Part shown: positions 9,695 to 19,493 of the stretch, one piece after another
Layout of the letters: every line of letters begins with the position of its first letter
How positions within the stretch are numbered: the stretch's first letter is position 1
Assembly: GCF_036924595.1 (NCBI RefSeq)
Contig: NZ_JAZHRV010000001.1
Location: forward strand, 3,410,001-3,474,000
Length of the DNA stretch: 64,000 nt
Direction: 5' to 3'
From: Bradyrhizobium algeriense
GTDB lineage: Bacteria > Pseudomonadota > Alphaproteobacteria > Rhizobiales > Xanthobacteraceae
Notes under the pieces: generated by a model
What the model saw: the letters and a program-made list of their open reading frames with translations, nothing else
What the model was told of the DNA's origin: nothing
Database searches by the model: none
Program-made: the position numbers and the translations under genes

Positions 9695-10543
9695 TCACCA
9701 AACCATAAGACCGCGGCCGACGCCATCGGCGCCGCCCCGCAGAAGACCGAAAAGAGCCGCCACGACAACGGCTGCGACAAATCCATCCAGGCGATCCATT
9801 AGCCCGCCGTGGCCGGGAATAATGTGACTTGAGTCCTTTACGCCAAAACGGCGCTTCACGGCGGATTCGAAGAGGTCGCCGAGCTGTGAGACGACCGAAA
9901 GAGCCCCGGAAAGCAGCAATAACGGCCCTACTTTGCCTAGATCGAACGCGGCAAACCCGGCCGCCACGGCTAGGCTGGCGGCAAATCCGCCGGCGGCGCC
10001 CGCCCAGGTCTTCTTAGGGCTGACGCGCGGCCAAAGTTTTGGGCCGCCAATGCCTCGGCCCGCGAAATAGCCGCCGCTATCGGTCACCCAAACGATCAAC
10101 AGCACGAACATCAGCGCGGCGAATCCCTTGACGGGATCGAGACGCACCAGCACCGAGGCGATCTCGGCCGCGGCCGCATACAGAAATCCCGCCGCGGCCC
10201 AGCTTCGCCGCTCCGGCGCAATCGACACCACCGCAACAAGGCCGACACCGAGCACGATCAGCGCGGCATCGAGCCGGCCAATCGCAAAGCAAAGCCCGGC
10301 GATAGCAAGCGCGGCCACACCCGGCACCGTCACGCGGGTAGCACCGGCGAGACCCACGATCGCGAGCCATTCCACGAACAGGCCGATGGCAGCCAGCGTC
10401 ACCAGCGCGGTCCAGAGCCAGCCGCCCGCATAGGCGATCGCGACCGCAAGCGGGATCAGCACGGCGGCTACGGCGATGCGCATGACGAGATTGCGCGATT
10501 CGGGTTGGCTCGCTGCCGCCGGCGCGGCCTCGGGCTCGGTCAC
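9695..10543 (-). CDS. cdsA: Phosphatidate cytidylyltransferase CdsA
   Basis: CdsA makes CDP-diacylglycerol from phosphatidate and CTP, the precursor of bacterial phospholipids. The 282-residue product has about seven or eight membrane segments. The C-terminal signature region includes [14 protein letters not shown], then [14 protein letters not shown] and [15 protein letters not shown] with the metal-binding acidic residues. It overlaps uppS by four bases (ATGA), so the two are translationally coupled. Confidence 0.94.
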   Translation of the reverse strand: MTEPEAAPAAASQPESRNLVMRIAVAAVLIPLAVAIAYAGGWLWTALVTLAAIGLFVEWLAIVGLAGATRVTVPGVAALAIAGLCFAIGRLDAALIVLGVGLVAVVSIAPERRSWAAAGFLYAAAAEIASVLVRLDPVKGFAALMFVLLIVWVTDSGGYFAGRGIGGPKLWPRVSPKKTWAGAAGGFAASLAVAAGFAAFDLGKVGPLLLLSGALSVVSQLGDLFESAVKRRFGVKDSSHIIPGHGGLMDRLDGFVAAVVVAALFGLLRGGADGVGRGLMVW

Positions 10544-11295
10544 GATCCGGTTTTCGCGGCCAGACCGCCGAAACGGCGTTCCCGTCTGGCGTATTCGGCA
10601 ATGGCGCTTTCGAGCGCGGCCTTGTCGAAATCCGGCCAGTGGATCGGCACGAACACAAGTTCGCTATAGGCCGCCTGCCACATCAGGAAGTTCGACAGCC
10701 GCTGCTCGCCGCTGGTGCGGATGATCAGGTCGGGATCGGGAAGATCAGGCGCATCGAGATAGCGGCCGAGCGCATCGGCGTCGATCGACGCCGGATCGCG
10801 CTTGCCCTCCGCCACTTCGCGCGCCAGCCGCTGCGCAGCGCCGGCGATTTCCTGGCGCGATCCGTAATTGAAGGCGACGACGAGATTGAGCTTGGTGTTG
10901 GCCCGGGTCAGTTCCTCGGCTTCATTCAAGAGCGTGCAGATATCGGGCTCCAGCCCTTCCCGCTCCCCGATCACACGCACGCGCACGCCGTCGCGATGCA
11001 GCGTCGCCAGATCGTTGCGGATGAAGCGGCGGAGCAGCCCGAACAGATCGCCGATTTCGGTCGCCGGCCGCGACCAGTTCTCGGAGCTGAACGAAAAGAT
11101 CGTCAGGTAAAGCACGCCGAGTTCATGGGCGGCGCGAACGACGCGACGCAGCGCATCGACGCCACGGCGATGGCCTTCGGCGCGCGGCAAGCCGCGCGCT
11201 GCCGCCCAGCGCCCGTTTCCGTCCATGATGATCGCCACATGCAACGGGACGGATCGATCCGGTCCTTCCGTGGCGGGGGCGGCGGCGTTCGGCAT
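10540..11295 (-). CDS. uppS: Isoprenyl transferase (undecaprenyl diphosphate synthase)
   Basis: The enzyme extends farnesyl diphosphate with isopentenyl units to give the undecaprenyl carrier for peptidoglycan and O-antigen. The 251-residue sequence carries [20 protein letters not shown] with the catalytic aspartate, [11 protein letters not shown], and the C-terminal [20 protein letters not shown] substrate motif. It stands next to cdsA and dxr, joining isoprenoid supply to its use. Confidence 0.94.
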   Translation of the reverse strand: MPNAAAPATEGPDRSVPLHVAIIMDGNGRWAAARGLPRAEGHRRGVDALRRVVRAAHELGVLYLTIFSFSSENWSRPATEIGDLFGLLRRFIRNDLATLHRDGVRVRVIGEREGLEPDICTLLNEAEELTRANTKLNLVVAFNYGSRQEIAGAAQRLAREVAEGKRDPASIDADALGRYLDAPDLPDPDLIIRTSGEQRLSNFLMWQAAYSELVFVPIHWPDFDKAALESAIAEYARRERRFGGLAAKTGS

Positions 11296-11337
11296 TATCT
11301 GAATTCCAGGACCAATCTCGACTCTTGTACGTTGCCG

Positions 11338-11901
11338 TCAAACGGTGAGGATTTCCTTTTCCTTCGCCGCAAGCAACTGATCGATTTCCGCAATCGTTCC
11401 ATCGGTCGCCTTTTGCACTTCGTGGGCGAGCCGCTCCTGATCGTCTTCGGAAATCTCGTGATTCTTCTCGAGCTTCTTGACGATATCCAGCCCGTCACGA
11501 CGAACATGACGGACCGCAACCTTGGCGGCTTCGGCGTATTTATGCGCGACTTTCACCAGTTCCTTGCGCCGCTCCTCGTTGAGCTCGGGGATCCGCAAGC
11601 GCAGCACCTGCCCTTCGGTCGCGGGCGAGAGGCCGAGGTTGGAATCGACGATCGCCTTTTCCACCGCCTTCACCATCGACTTGTCCCATACCTGCACGGA
11701 GAGCAGGCGCGGCTCGGGCACGCTGACGGTCGCAAGCTGGTTGAGGGGCATGTGCGAGCCGTAAGCCTCAACCTGCACCGGCTCCAGCATGGACGCCGCC
11801 GCGCGGCCGGTCCGCAAGCCGCCCAGCTCGTGCTTGAGCGAGTGGGTGGCGCCTTGCATGCGGCGCTTCAATTCGTTGATGTCAAAACCGGGCGTGGGCA
11901 T
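11338..11901 (-). CDS. frr: Ribosome recycling factor
   Basis: Frr splits the post-termination ribosome together with EF-G. The 187-residue length matches the family. [20 protein letters not shown] near residue 30 and [15 protein letters not shown] are typical signatures. It lies between pyrH and uppS, as in most proteobacteria. Confidence 0.95.
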   Translation of the reverse strand: MPTPGFDINELKRRMQGATHSLKHELGGLRTGRAAASMLEPVQVEAYGSHMPLNQLATVSVPEPRLLSVQVWDKSMVKAVEKAIVDSNLGLSPATEGQVLRLRIPELNEERRKELVKVAHKYAEAAKVAVRHVRRDGLDIVKKLEKNHEISEDDQERLAHEVQKATDGTIAEIDQLLAAKEKEILTV

Positions 11902-11971
11902 AACACTCTCCCCTCCTTAGGAACCAGCCGCCGGCGCCTTAAAGCCCGCGGTTCGAAGCAGCACCGGCGTA

Positions 11972-12688
11972 TCAGCCAGCAACCACCGTGCCGTGGCCGG
12001 TGCCGCGCAGGATCGCGCCGATCGAACCCGGCTCGGCGATCGAGAATACGATGATAGGCAGTGACGTCTCGCGGGCAAGCGCGAATGCGGTCGCATCCAT
12101 CACCTTGTAGTCGCCGGCAATCGCCTGCGAATGCGTCAGGCGATCGAACCGCTTGGCCGACGGGTCCTTTTTGGGATCGGCGCTGTAGACGCCGTCGACA
12201 TTGGTGGCCTTGAGCACGGCTTGGGCCCCGATCTCGGCCGCCCGCAACACCGCTGTGGTGTCGGTGGTGAAGAACGGATTGCCGGTTCCACCGCCGAGCA
12301 GGACGATTCGGCCCTCGGAAAGGTATTTGTGCGCTGCACTGCGGGTGAACAGCTCGGAAATCTCGGGCATCACGAACGCCGACAGCGTCCGCGCCGGCGT
12401 CCCCTTGCGCTCGATCGCCGCCTCCAGCGCCAGGCAGTTCATCACGGTGGCGAGCATGCCCATGGTGTCGCCGGTCGGGCGCGACACGCCGCGCGAGGAG
12501 ACTTCCACGCCGCGGACGATGTTGCCGCCGCCGATCACGACGGCCACCTCGACGCCAAGCTTCTGGGCCGCGATCAGATCGTCGGCAATGCGGTCAACGG
12601 TAGGCTGGTCGATACCGAAGAAGTGGCTGCCGGCGAGATATTCGCCCGAGAGCTTGATCACGACGCGACGATAGACCGGCTCAGCCAT
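11972..12688 (-). CDS. pyrH: UMP kinase PyrH
   Basis: PyrH phosphorylates UMP to UDP and belongs to the amino acid kinase family. The 238-residue product has [13 protein letters not shown] at the N-terminus, [11 protein letters not shown], the uridine-binding [14 protein letters not shown], and [15 protein letters not shown]. It follows tsf by 71 bases. The gap contains a CCGGCGC/GCGCCGG stem without a T-run, so read-through from tsf is likely. Confidence 0.95.
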   Translation of the reverse strand: MAEPVYRRVVIKLSGEYLAGSHFFGIDQPTVDRIADDLIAAQKLGVEVAVVIGGGNIVRGVEVSSRGVSRPTGDTMGMLATVMNCLALEAAIERKGTPARTLSAFVMPEISELFTRSAAHKYLSEGRIVLLGGGTGNPFFTTDTTAVLRAAEIGAQAVLKATNVDGVYSADPKKDPSAKRFDRLTHSQAIAGDYKVMDATAFALARETSLPIIVFSIAEPGSIGAILRGTGHGTVVAG

Positions 12689-12759
12689 TGCTTATCGCTT
12701 CCTTGTCCCGCGCAGGTGACTTCCGGCGCGCTGGCGCCGGGAGGTTTTGACCGCAGCGG

Positions 12760-13686
12760 TTACTTCTTGCCGCTGGCCGCCGCGACCTCGGCTGCGAAAT
12801 CGGATTCCTGCTTTTCGATTCCCTCACCGAGAGCATAGCGCACAAATCCGGCAATCTTCACCGGCGCGCCGATTTTGCCTTCGGCTTCCTTCACCGCCTG
12901 GGCGACCGACTTGCCCTTTTCGTCATGGATGAACGCCTGCTCCAGCAGGCAGACTTCCTTGTAATAGGTCTTCAGGCCGGACTCGACGATCTTCTCGATC
13001 ACGTTCTCCGGCTTGCCCTGCTGGCGGTACTTGTCGGCCAGTACGTCCTTTTCCCGCGTCACGATCGCGGGATCGAGGCCGGACGGATCCAGCGCCTGCG
13101 GATTGGTCGCGGCGACGTGCATGGCCAGCTGACGGCCGAGATGGGTGAGCTCATCGGTCTTGCCGGTGGATTCCAGCGCGACCAGCACGCCCATCTTGCC
13201 GGCGCCATCGATCACGGCGCCATGGACATAGCTCGACACCACGCCCTTGCCGACTTCGAGCGAAGTCGCGCGGCGCAGCGACATGTTCTCGCCGATGGTC
13301 GCGATCGCGTCCGAAATCGCGGTCTCGACGGTGACATCGCCAACCTTGGCCGCCTTGATCGTCTCGACGTCGGCGCCGTTGTGCAGCGCGACCTGCGCGA
13401 TCATCTTGACGAGGCCCTGGAACTGCTCGTTGCGGGCAACGAAATCGGTCTCGGAGTTGACCTCGACCACGACGCCCTTGACGCCCGAGGTCACCGCGCC
13501 GATCAGACCTTCCGCCGCGACGCGGCCGGCCTTCTTGGCAGCCTTCGACAGGCCCTTCTTGCGCAGCCAATCCTGCGCGGCCGTCATGTCGCCCGCGGTT
13601 TCGGTGAGCGCTGCCTTGCAGTCCATCATGCCTGCGCCGGTCGACTCGCGCAGTTCCTTGACCATCGCCGCAGTGATCGTTGCCAT
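12760..13686 (-). CDS. tsf: Translation elongation factor Ts
   Basis: EF-Ts recycles EF-Tu by nucleotide exchange. The 308-residue product begins [19 protein letters not shown] with the N-terminal UBA-like domain. It has the [11 protein letters not shown] motif that contacts EF-Tu and the usual dimerisation region. It is cotranscribed with rpsB, 134 bases upstream. Confidence 0.96.
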   Translation of the reverse strand: MATITAAMVKELRESTGAGMMDCKAALTETAGDMTAAQDWLRKKGLSKAAKKAGRVAAEGLIGAVTSGVKGVVVEVNSETDFVARNEQFQGLVKMIAQVALHNGADVETIKAAKVGDVTVETAISDAIATIGENMSLRRATSLEVGKGVVSSYVHGAVIDGAGKMGVLVALESTGKTDELTHLGRQLAMHVAATNPQALDPSGLDPAIVTREKDVLADKYRQQGKPENVIEKIVESGLKTYYKEVCLLEQAFIHDEKGKSVAQAVKEAEGKIGAPVKIAGFVRYALGEGIEKQESDFAAEVAAASGKK

Positions 13687-13820
13687 CGTCGAATATCCTT
13701 CTTGCCTGTTGGCCGCGGGCGCGGCGCACGCTTTGCGCCGTGCCGCCGTCAGCTACAGGGAATGTCGTAATCTGGGGAGCAGAACCGGTGGCCGGAAGAC
13801 CCGGCCACGCGGCGTACCGA

Positions 13821-14819
13821 TTATTCCGCTTCCGCAGTCAGCGTCTTGGCCTGGGCAACCCAGGCATCGGCGCGGCTCGGAAGACCAACCTCTTCGCCGA
13901 TCTTGTGCGCGGTATCGTGGTCGAGCTCGGCGAGCTGCCAGTAGTGGAAGATGCCGAGGTCGTTGAGCTTCTTCTCGATCGCACCCGACACGCCGGTGAG
14001 TTTCTTGAGGTTGTCGGCGGTGCCGCGCGGACCGGCCAGACCCTGGAAGCCGGCCGGCTGGGGAGCGGCCGGAATTTCCTCGCGGGCCGGCTGAGCGGAG
14101 GCGCCGATGTCGATGCCGTGGTCGCCCTGGGCGCGCGAGATGCCGTCGATGGCGGCGCGGGCCACCAGGTCGCAATACAGCGAGATGGCGCGGCCGGCGT
14201 CGTCATTGCCCGGCACCACGAAGGTGATGCCCTTGGGGTCGGAGTTGGTATCGACGATCGCGGCAACGGGAATGTTGAGCCGCTGCGCTTCCTGGATCGC
14301 GATGTCTTCCTTGTTGGTGTCGATCACGAAGATCATGTCGGGAAGACCGCCCATGTCCTTGATGCCGCCAAGCGAACGGTCGAGCTTGTCGCGCTCGCGC
14401 TGCAGCGTCAGTCGCTCCTTCTTGGTGTAGGAGGAGGCCTCGCCGGACGAGAGCACTTCATCGAGGTGACGCAGGCGCTTGATCGAACCCGAGATCGTCT
14501 TCCAGTTGGTCAGCGTGCCGCCGAGCCAGCGCGAGTTGACGAAATACTGCGCCGAGCGCTTGGCCGCTTCGGCAACACCGTCCTGGGCCTGGCGCTTGGT
14601 GCCGACGAACAGGATGCGGCCGCCCTTGGCGACGGTGTCAGATACCGCCTTCAGCGCGGTGTGCAGCAACGGCACGGTCTGGGCGAGATCGATGATGTGG
14701 ATGTTGTTGCGGGCGCCGAAAATGAACTCCGCCATTTTCGGATTCCAGCGGTGCGATTGGTGACCAAAGTGCACGCCAGCTTCAAGCAGCTGACGCATAG
14801 AAAAATCGGGTAGCGACAT
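13821..14819 (-). CDS. rpsB: 30S ribosomal protein S2 with C-terminal helix-hairpin-helix-like extension
   Basis: S2 binds the 30S head-body junction. The start [20 protein letters not shown] at 14819 has a GGAGA ribosome binding sequence and gives 332 residues. That is about 90 longer than Escherichia coli S2. The extra part follows residue 240: an Ala/Pro linker, then [19 protein letters not shown], a helix-hairpin-helix-like module ending in [13 protein letters not shown]. Similar tails are known on S2 in Rhizobiales. The function of the tail is not known to me. Confidence 0.95.
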   Translation of the reverse strand: MSLPDFSMRQLLEAGVHFGHQSHRWNPKMAEFIFGARNNIHIIDLAQTVPLLHTALKAVSDTVAKGGRILFVGTKRQAQDGVAEAAKRSAQYFVNSRWLGGTLTNWKTISGSIKRLRHLDEVLSSGEASSYTKKERLTLQRERDKLDRSLGGIKDMGGLPDMIFVIDTNKEDIAIQEAQRLNIPVAAIVDTNSDPKGITFVVPGNDDAGRAISLYCDLVARAAIDGISRAQGDHGIDIGASAQPAREEIPAAPQPAGFQGLAGPRGTADNLKKLTGVSGAIEKKLNDLGIFHYWQLAELDHDTAHKIGEEVGLPSRADAWVAQAKTLTAEAE

Positions 14820-14935
14820 AGTGATGATTCTCCGGTTGGTTCCTCCGGAAACGTGTGAGCAAACGAGCCTTATGGCCCGGCTGCCACCGGACGGCCTTTT
14901 GAGCCATGTTTCCGTGTGAGATGGCGCGGTGTATA
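14820..14935 (-). promoter_or_regulatory. Candidate rpsB-tsf promoter and structured leader
   Basis: On the minus strand a TTGCTT box (14952-14957) and a TATACA box (14930-14935) lie 16 bases apart, a good sigma-70-type promoter. The transcript would have a leader of about 105 bases. Within it CGGAAAC (read from 14914 down) can pair with GTTTCCG (read from 14852 down), next to the GGAGG-rich stretch before the start codon. A long-range stem that could hide the start region is therefore possible, as in ribosomal protein autoregulation. This is inference from sequence only. Confidence 0.5.
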
Positions 14936-15009
14936 GCCGGATTCCAGCCAGAAGCAAGGAAATAAGGCCGGTTTTTCGGCCTTCCAGCCCCACGATTTAG
15001 GGCGCCTTC

Positions 15010-15033
15010 GGGCCAGATCCGAGGATCTGGCCC
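15010..15033 (-). other. Perfect 11-bp inverted repeat downstream of the caspase-fold gene
   Basis: GGGCCAGATCC and GGATCTGGCCC are separated by two bases, just past the stop of the gene at 15042. A second short stem, AAGGCC/GGCCTT, lies near 14965-14985. Neither has a clear T-run on the minus strand, so these may be weak or Rho-assisted terminators. The 14,936-15,041 interval holds nothing else I can identify. Confidence 0.4.
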
Positions 15034-15041
15034 GTTAACAA

Positions 15042-17369
15042 TCAGCATCGGGCACCCGGCGGGCACCCTCGGGCCGCCGCCGGATGCGCCGCGCGCGCCG
15101 GTGTGGGCGGAGCAGCCATTCGGGGCGGCGGCGCTGGCGCGGCCATCCTTGGTGGTGGCGGCGGCGGCGCGGCCATGCGCGGGGGTGGCGGGGGTGGTGC
15201 GGCCATCCTCGGTGCAGGCGGCGGCGCGGCCATCCGCGGGGGCGGAGGGGCCGGAGCGACGCGGGCTGCCGGCGGTGGCGGCGGCCTTGCCGCCTGTACG
15301 GCCGACGGCGGCGGGCCTCGCCGCAATTCCGGCTGCAGTTGAGGTCTCGGAGCGACGGTAGCGCTCGGCTTCGGCGGCGCCGCGGCGCTGGGTGGCGGCG
15401 CGGCCACCCTTGGCTGCTGGCCAGCCGGAGCCGTCGGAGCAGTCGCCCCGATGGCGGGCCTGGAGCCGGTAGCTGCGCTGGGTGCAGTCGGTGCGGCCGA
15501 TCCCGGACGGGGCGCGCCCGGCGCAAGCCGAGCGTTCGGATTCACGGTCCCCGGTGATACCGCAGCACTTGGAGGCGCGGGCGGCGCGCCCCTGGCGCCT
15601 GGAACCGGCAGGGCGTTGATCCTCGGCGAGGGCTGTGTCGAAGGCGACGTGCCTGGCGGCGCGTTCACCGGCTGCGTCGCGTTCGGCCTCCCGGTCGGTC
15701 CCGCAGGAGCGCCGGGCAAACCAGTTCTCACGGCAGGATTGATCGTAGCGCTCGGCGGTACCGGCGCTCTGCCCTGCTGAATCAGCGTGGCCCTCTGCGC
15801 GACGGCAGGCGGCAATGTCGGCGTGGCGCCACCACGCTGCGCCGGCGCAACTGTCGCCTCCGGGGCGCCGGGGCGTCCAATAGGTCTGGCGCCAGGCCCG
15901 ACCGCCGGCAAAGGCGTTTGCGGCCTGTTGATCACGTTGTTGATGACGGCCCTGTTGTGGATGTTCGCAAAGATGATGTTGTTCGGCGGCGGCGCCACAT
16001 AGCGCGGCGGCCGCACATAGACCGGTATCGGCACAAAGATCGGCTGCGGCAGGATGAACAGCCCGATCGGTGGCGGCGGCGGCTCCAGTATCACGAAATC
16101 CTCCGGCGGCGGCGGCAGGTAGTAGACCGGCGGCGGAGGCGGCGGGACAAAATCGAACTCGGGATCGCCGAAGGCCAGCACCGGCCGATCGATATAGATG
16201 AACTCTTCCGGTGGCGGCGGCGGCACGTCGTAGTCGATGACATCAAATGTCGGCGGCGGCTCGATCGGCGCGGTAAGAATGGCAAGGCGGCGGCGCGCGT
16301 CGGCGGCGTGAGGCCCGCGTGGATAGCGTTGCAGATACGACCAATAGGCGTTCGGCGTGTCGGCGCGGTAGGTGCGGCGCCACGTGATCGCTTCGCGCCG
16401 CGCCGCCGCGATCGCCCTGACCCGCTTCGCCATCGGATCGTCGGGATAGGCGGCGAGAAAATCCTCATAGGCCGGCAGCGTGTCGCGCTCCAGCACCGCG
16501 GCGTAGGCGTCCTGCACGCCGAGATCGCGGATCGGCTTGCTGCGGACGGCGGCGACCTGGTCCGGCGGCGTAGCTGCGGCTGCGGGCGCATCCGGTGCGC
16601 GCTCGAAGAACGTGAAGGCCGCGTCGACCTTCTGGCTGTCCCAGGGCACCTGCGCGCCCTTGCTCGCCTCGTTGACGCGAAGCCGCACGCGGTTGAAAAC
16701 CTCCGGCAGCGGCAATCCGCCGGTCCGGATCATCTCGGCCAGCGACTGGGCGTAGATGCCGTACGGTCCCTGCTCGGCCGGCGCGACCGTTCCGGGCGCC
16801 GCGTTGAATGCGATCAGCATGTGCGGGTCCGCCTCGACCAAAGCGAGACCGCTTGCGATCTGTCCGTTGACGAAAGGCTGTTGCCGCCCCGCGTCCAGCA
16901 CGACTATGCCGGCCTTCAGCGGCAGCGAGGCGAGCTGGCGGATGTAGTCCCCGGTCCGCAGCGCCTCGATCGGCACGTCGGTATCGCGGTTGATCGCGGA
17001 ATCGACCGGCACGAAATAGTTCTCTCCCGCCAGTTGCAGCCCGTAGCCGGCCAGGTACACCATCGCGACCGTGTCCGGCCCCGAGCTTTCGGCTTTCTGG
17101 ATGAAGTCGCGAAAACTCTTGCGCAGCGTATCGCCATCGAGATCGCGGGCGCCGATCACGTCAAAGCCGGCCGCCTGCAAGGTCTGCGCGATCAGGCCGG
17201 CATCGTTGGCCGCGGTCGCCAGCGGCGATTTCGCATAGGCGGCGTTGCCGACCACCAGCGCAATGCGCTTTTCCGTCTGCTGCGCTGCGGCGGTGTTCAA
17301 ATGTCCCGCCAGTCCGGACATTGCAACGAGACACACCGATAGGATCGACAAACTTCTTGCTAACCGCAT
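15042..17369 (-). CDS. Secreted caspase-family (C14) protein with degenerate active site and proline-rich tail
   Basis: The 775-residue product starts MRLARSLSILSVCLVAMSGL, a signal peptide ending near AAAQQ. Residues 40-270 form a caspase p20-like domain: RIALVVGNAAYAKSPLATA, then VAMVYLAGYGLQLAGENYF and GIVVLDAGRQQPF. In active members the last two motifs read SGHG and DACR. Here both the catalytic His and Cys are replaced, by Tyr and Gly. A short helical region follows, then about 400 residues rich in Pro and Ala, with repeated RMAAPPPPP near the C-terminus. A binding or scaffold role outside the cytoplasm is plausible. Confidence 0.82.
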   Translation of the reverse strand: MRLARSLSILSVCLVAMSGLAGHLNTAAAQQTEKRIALVVGNAAYAKSPLATAANDAGLIAQTLQAAGFDVIGARDLDGDTLRKSFRDFIQKAESSGPDTVAMVYLAGYGLQLAGENYFVPVDSAINRDTDVPIEALRTGDYIRQLASLPLKAGIVVLDAGRQQPFVNGQIASGLALVEADPHMLIAFNAAPGTVAPAEQGPYGIYAQSLAEMIRTGGLPLPEVFNRVRLRVNEASKGAQVPWDSQKVDAAFTFFERAPDAPAAAATPPDQVAAVRSKPIRDLGVQDAYAAVLERDTLPAYEDFLAAYPDDPMAKRVRAIAAARREAITWRRTYRADTPNAYWSYLQRYPRGPHAADARRRLAILTAPIEPPPTFDVIDYDVPPPPPEEFIYIDRPVLAFGDPEFDFVPPPPPPVYYLPPPPEDFVILEPPPPPIGLFILPQPIFVPIPVYVRPPRYVAPPPNNIIFANIHNRAVINNVINRPQTPLPAVGPGARPIGRPGAPEATVAPAQRGGATPTLPPAVAQRATLIQQGRAPVPPSATINPAVRTGLPGAPAGPTGRPNATQPVNAPPGTSPSTQPSPRINALPVPGARGAPPAPPSAAVSPGTVNPNARLAPGAPRPGSAAPTAPSAATGSRPAIGATAPTAPAGQQPRVAAPPPSAAAPPKPSATVAPRPQLQPELRRGPPPSAVQAARPPPPPAARVAPAPPPPRMAAPPPAPRMAAPPPPPPRMAAPPPPPPRMAAPAPPPRMAAPPTPARAAHPAAARGCPPGARC

Positions 17370-17633
17370 GGTTTCCACCCTGTCGCCGCCCAAGCGCCGC
17401 ATGGAACGCGCGTTAAGCTGAACATGTCTTGAACAAATGCGCTCTCAGCAAGGCATGCCGCGGTCAAATCACGCCTTGTGTCCCCGCTCCGCCCGGTTCC
17501 TGCACCGAAATTCGCATTGTCGCGACCGCCCGGCGGGCGTATCCTCTTGCCTTAATCGTGTTCGCCCGCATCGTGAGGCGGCTGCGCGAGTTCCTCCCGA
17601 TGTGCGGTTTGCCCATGCAATGGAGGAACTGCC
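17370..17633. other. Divergent intergenic region, no gene seen
   Basis: The 264 bases separate the caspase-fold gene (minus) from the deacylase gene (plus) and must hold both promoters. GGAGGA six bases before the ATG at 17634 is a strong ribosome binding site. I see no further ORF with coding character and no structured RNA. Confidence 0.5.
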
Positions 17634-18101
17634 ATGACCGTTGCCCCGACCCTGCAGAAATATCTGGATCAGAGCGTCACCTACGACCTGATCCCCCATG
17701 CCCCTACCATGTCATCGACGCGCACAGCCGAGGCCTGCCATGTGCCGGGCGAGGCGCTGGCCAAGGCCGTCGTGCTGCGCCGTGACGGCGGCTACATGAT
17801 GGCCGTCCTGCCGGCCTCCCATCACCTGCATCTGTCGGCCCTGAAAAGTCAGCTCGGCCACAAGGTCGACCTGGCGAGCGAAGACGAAATCGAACGGCTG
17901 TTCGAGGACTGCGAACGCGGGGCCATACCGCCGCTCGGCGAGTGCTACGGGCTGGACGTCATCGTCGACGACAGCATCGATGCGCGACGGCATATCTACA
18001 TGGAAAGCGGCGATCACGCCACGCTGATCCGCATGGAGGGCGAGCAATTCGCGCGACTGACGGCGAAGGCCTGGCGCGGCCACTTCAGCACGCACGATTG
18101 A
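17634..18101 (+). CDS. YbaK/EbsC-family aminoacyl-tRNA deacylase-like protein
   Basis: The 155-residue product is a single YbaK/ProX-type domain. It has HAPTMSSTRTAEACHVPG, then GEALAKAVVLRRDGG with the conserved lysine, and GAIPPLGECYGLDVIVD, the GxxPPxG loop of the family. Members remove wrongly attached amino acids from tRNA in trans. Which tRNA is edited cannot be told here. It may matter that the ProRS in this window lacks an editing insertion. The gene is monocistronic and is preceded by GGAGGA. Confidence 0.82.
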   Translation: MTVAPTLQKYLDQSVTYDLIPHAPTMSSTRTAEACHVPGEALAKAVVLRRDGGYMMAVLPASHHLHLSALKSQLGHKVDLASEDEIERLFEDCERGAIPPLGECYGLDVIVDDSIDARRHIYMESGDHATLIRMEGEQFARLTAKAWRGHFSTHD

Positions 18102-18226
18102 GAGCGCTCGTTCGGCCGACTGGGCTGGCGCGGTCGAGCGGCTTCAAGCAGAGTGCTCCGCACCCGTTCGCGGTCGAACGGGCGGGCGCGCCGTTCAGGA
18201 CGCTTCGATCGCAACAGGCCGGCGCT

Positions 18227-18646
18227 TCAATGATGAGCCGCCACGCTCTTCACGTACCCGGACATCAAATCACTAGGCGCGAACTGGCTGATGTCGCCCA
18301 GGCTGATCATGCCGACCATCCGCTTGCTCTTGTTGATCACGGGCAACCTGCGGACTTTCAGCGTCTCCATGTGATGCACCGCTTTCGCAAGATCATCGTC
18401 CTCGCGGCAGCAGTGGATGCCGTCGGTCATCACGTCGCTCGCCTTGGCGCGGCTGGCATCGAAACCGTTGCCGGCAAGCCCTTTGCAGACGATGTCGCGA
18501 TCGGTCACCATCCCGACCAGCTTGTCGTCCTCGCCGATCGGAATGCAGCCGATATCGTGTGCGCGCATCAGTTTGGCGATTTCGGTGATGGGCGTGTCGG
18601 GGCTGACCCAGTCGACGCCCTTGTGCATCGCGTCTTTGACTTTCAT
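18227..18646 (-). CDS. CBS domain pair protein
   Basis: The 139-residue cytoplasmic protein is two CBS motifs and nothing else: MKVKDAMHKGVDWVSPDTPI to GMVTDRDIVCKGLAG, then SDVMTDGIHCCREDD to GMISLGDISQF. Such Bateman modules bind adenine nucleotides and act as sensors, but the partner is unknown. A GGAGGT ribosome binding site precedes the ATG. The neighbours give no clue, since the deacylase gene converges on it. Confidence 0.86.
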   Translation of the reverse strand: MKVKDAMHKGVDWVSPDTPITEIAKLMRAHDIGCIPIGEDDKLVGMVTDRDIVCKGLAGNGFDASRAKASDVMTDGIHCCREDDDLAKAVHHMETLKVRRLPVINKSKRMVGMISLGDISQFAPSDLMSGYVKSVAAHH

Positions 18647-18849
18647 GGCGGACCTCCGTTACTGCGATTTCAGGTGGTATTCACGTGATGCAGAACAGTT
18701 CCCCCTAGATTCGATTATACGCCGGATCGGGCAGGACGGCATCGCAAAAGGCATGACAACTTCTTGAATTTGCGAGCTGCGTCATTGTGCGGCGGGATGG
18801 GCAACCGCGCACAATGCGCTTTCGGCTATTGGCAGGCCTGAGCTGAGGC

Positions 18850-19377
18850 CTAATCTGCCAATTGCAGCTCGGCGAGCGTCGTTCTCGCCGTCGACTCGTC
18901 CAGCGGAATGAGGTCGGCCGGCCCTGTATTGTCGCTGCCGGACGTTACGACAGAGGCAACCACGGCGCCGGCCAATCCGGCAACGATGGTCGTACCGGTT
19001 ACCGCGTCATGCCTCGCGCTCGACTTGAGCAGAAAGAAATAGGTGCGTCCGGGCGCCGTGGTGAAATCGCGCTTGGTCTCGCCGGGAAACAGCACTTCGG
19101 TCGCGGTGACCTGATGCGGGCCTGCCGGGACATCGGCATAGGCGTAGCTTCCTACGAGCACCTTGCCGATCGGACTGCCGTCCAGCTTCACGTCGCAGGC
19201 GCAAAGGGCCATGGACAGGCCGTCGCGCTTTTGCTGAAGCACCACCACCCGGGACAGCCCTGGTTTCGGCGGACCGATCTTCTGCGATATCGCCGCATAG
19301 TCTGTTCCGACTTTGGCGGTCATACACCCCGATAACAACAACGCACCCGACAGCAACGCGATTCCACGCCCCAACAT
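18850..19377 (-). CDS. Lipoprotein of DUF2846-like type
   Basis: The chosen start at 19377 gives MLGRGIALLSGALLLSGCMT, with a lipobox LLSGC and the lipidated cysteine at residue 18. The 175-residue product has GSPIGKVLVGSYAYADVPAG followed by TKRDFTTAPGRTYFFLLKSS, a layout like DUF2846 proteins. A membrane-prone glycine/alanine segment follows at about residues 125-145. The function is unknown. Other frames across the region lack a signal peptide. Confidence 0.75.
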   Translation of the reverse strand: MLGRGIALLSGALLLSGCMTAKVGTDYAAISQKIGPPKPGLSRVVVLQQKRDGLSMALCACDVKLDGSPIGKVLVGSYAYADVPAGPHQVTATEVLFPGETKRDFTTAPGRTYFFLLKSSARHDAVTGTTIVAGLAGAVVASVVTSGSDNTGPADLIPLDESTARTTLAELQLAD

Positions 19378-19493
19378 AACGCCCCCAAAACTAATCCCCT
19401 GCAAGGGCATAGCCGGGAATGCGGTGAGGTTGCAACACAACTTACGCGATTGTCCGCGGGATCGGTTAGTTGCACCGCCGGAAACGCTACGGC

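Noticed and set aside
15084..16002. Direct repeats of GGCGGCGCGGCCAT type, considered as a CRISPR array or minisatellite, and several plus-strand frames
   Set aside because: The repeats are codon-level repeats of the Pro/Ala-rich tail (RMAAPPPPP) of the caspase-fold gene, with no fixed repeat-spacer layout.
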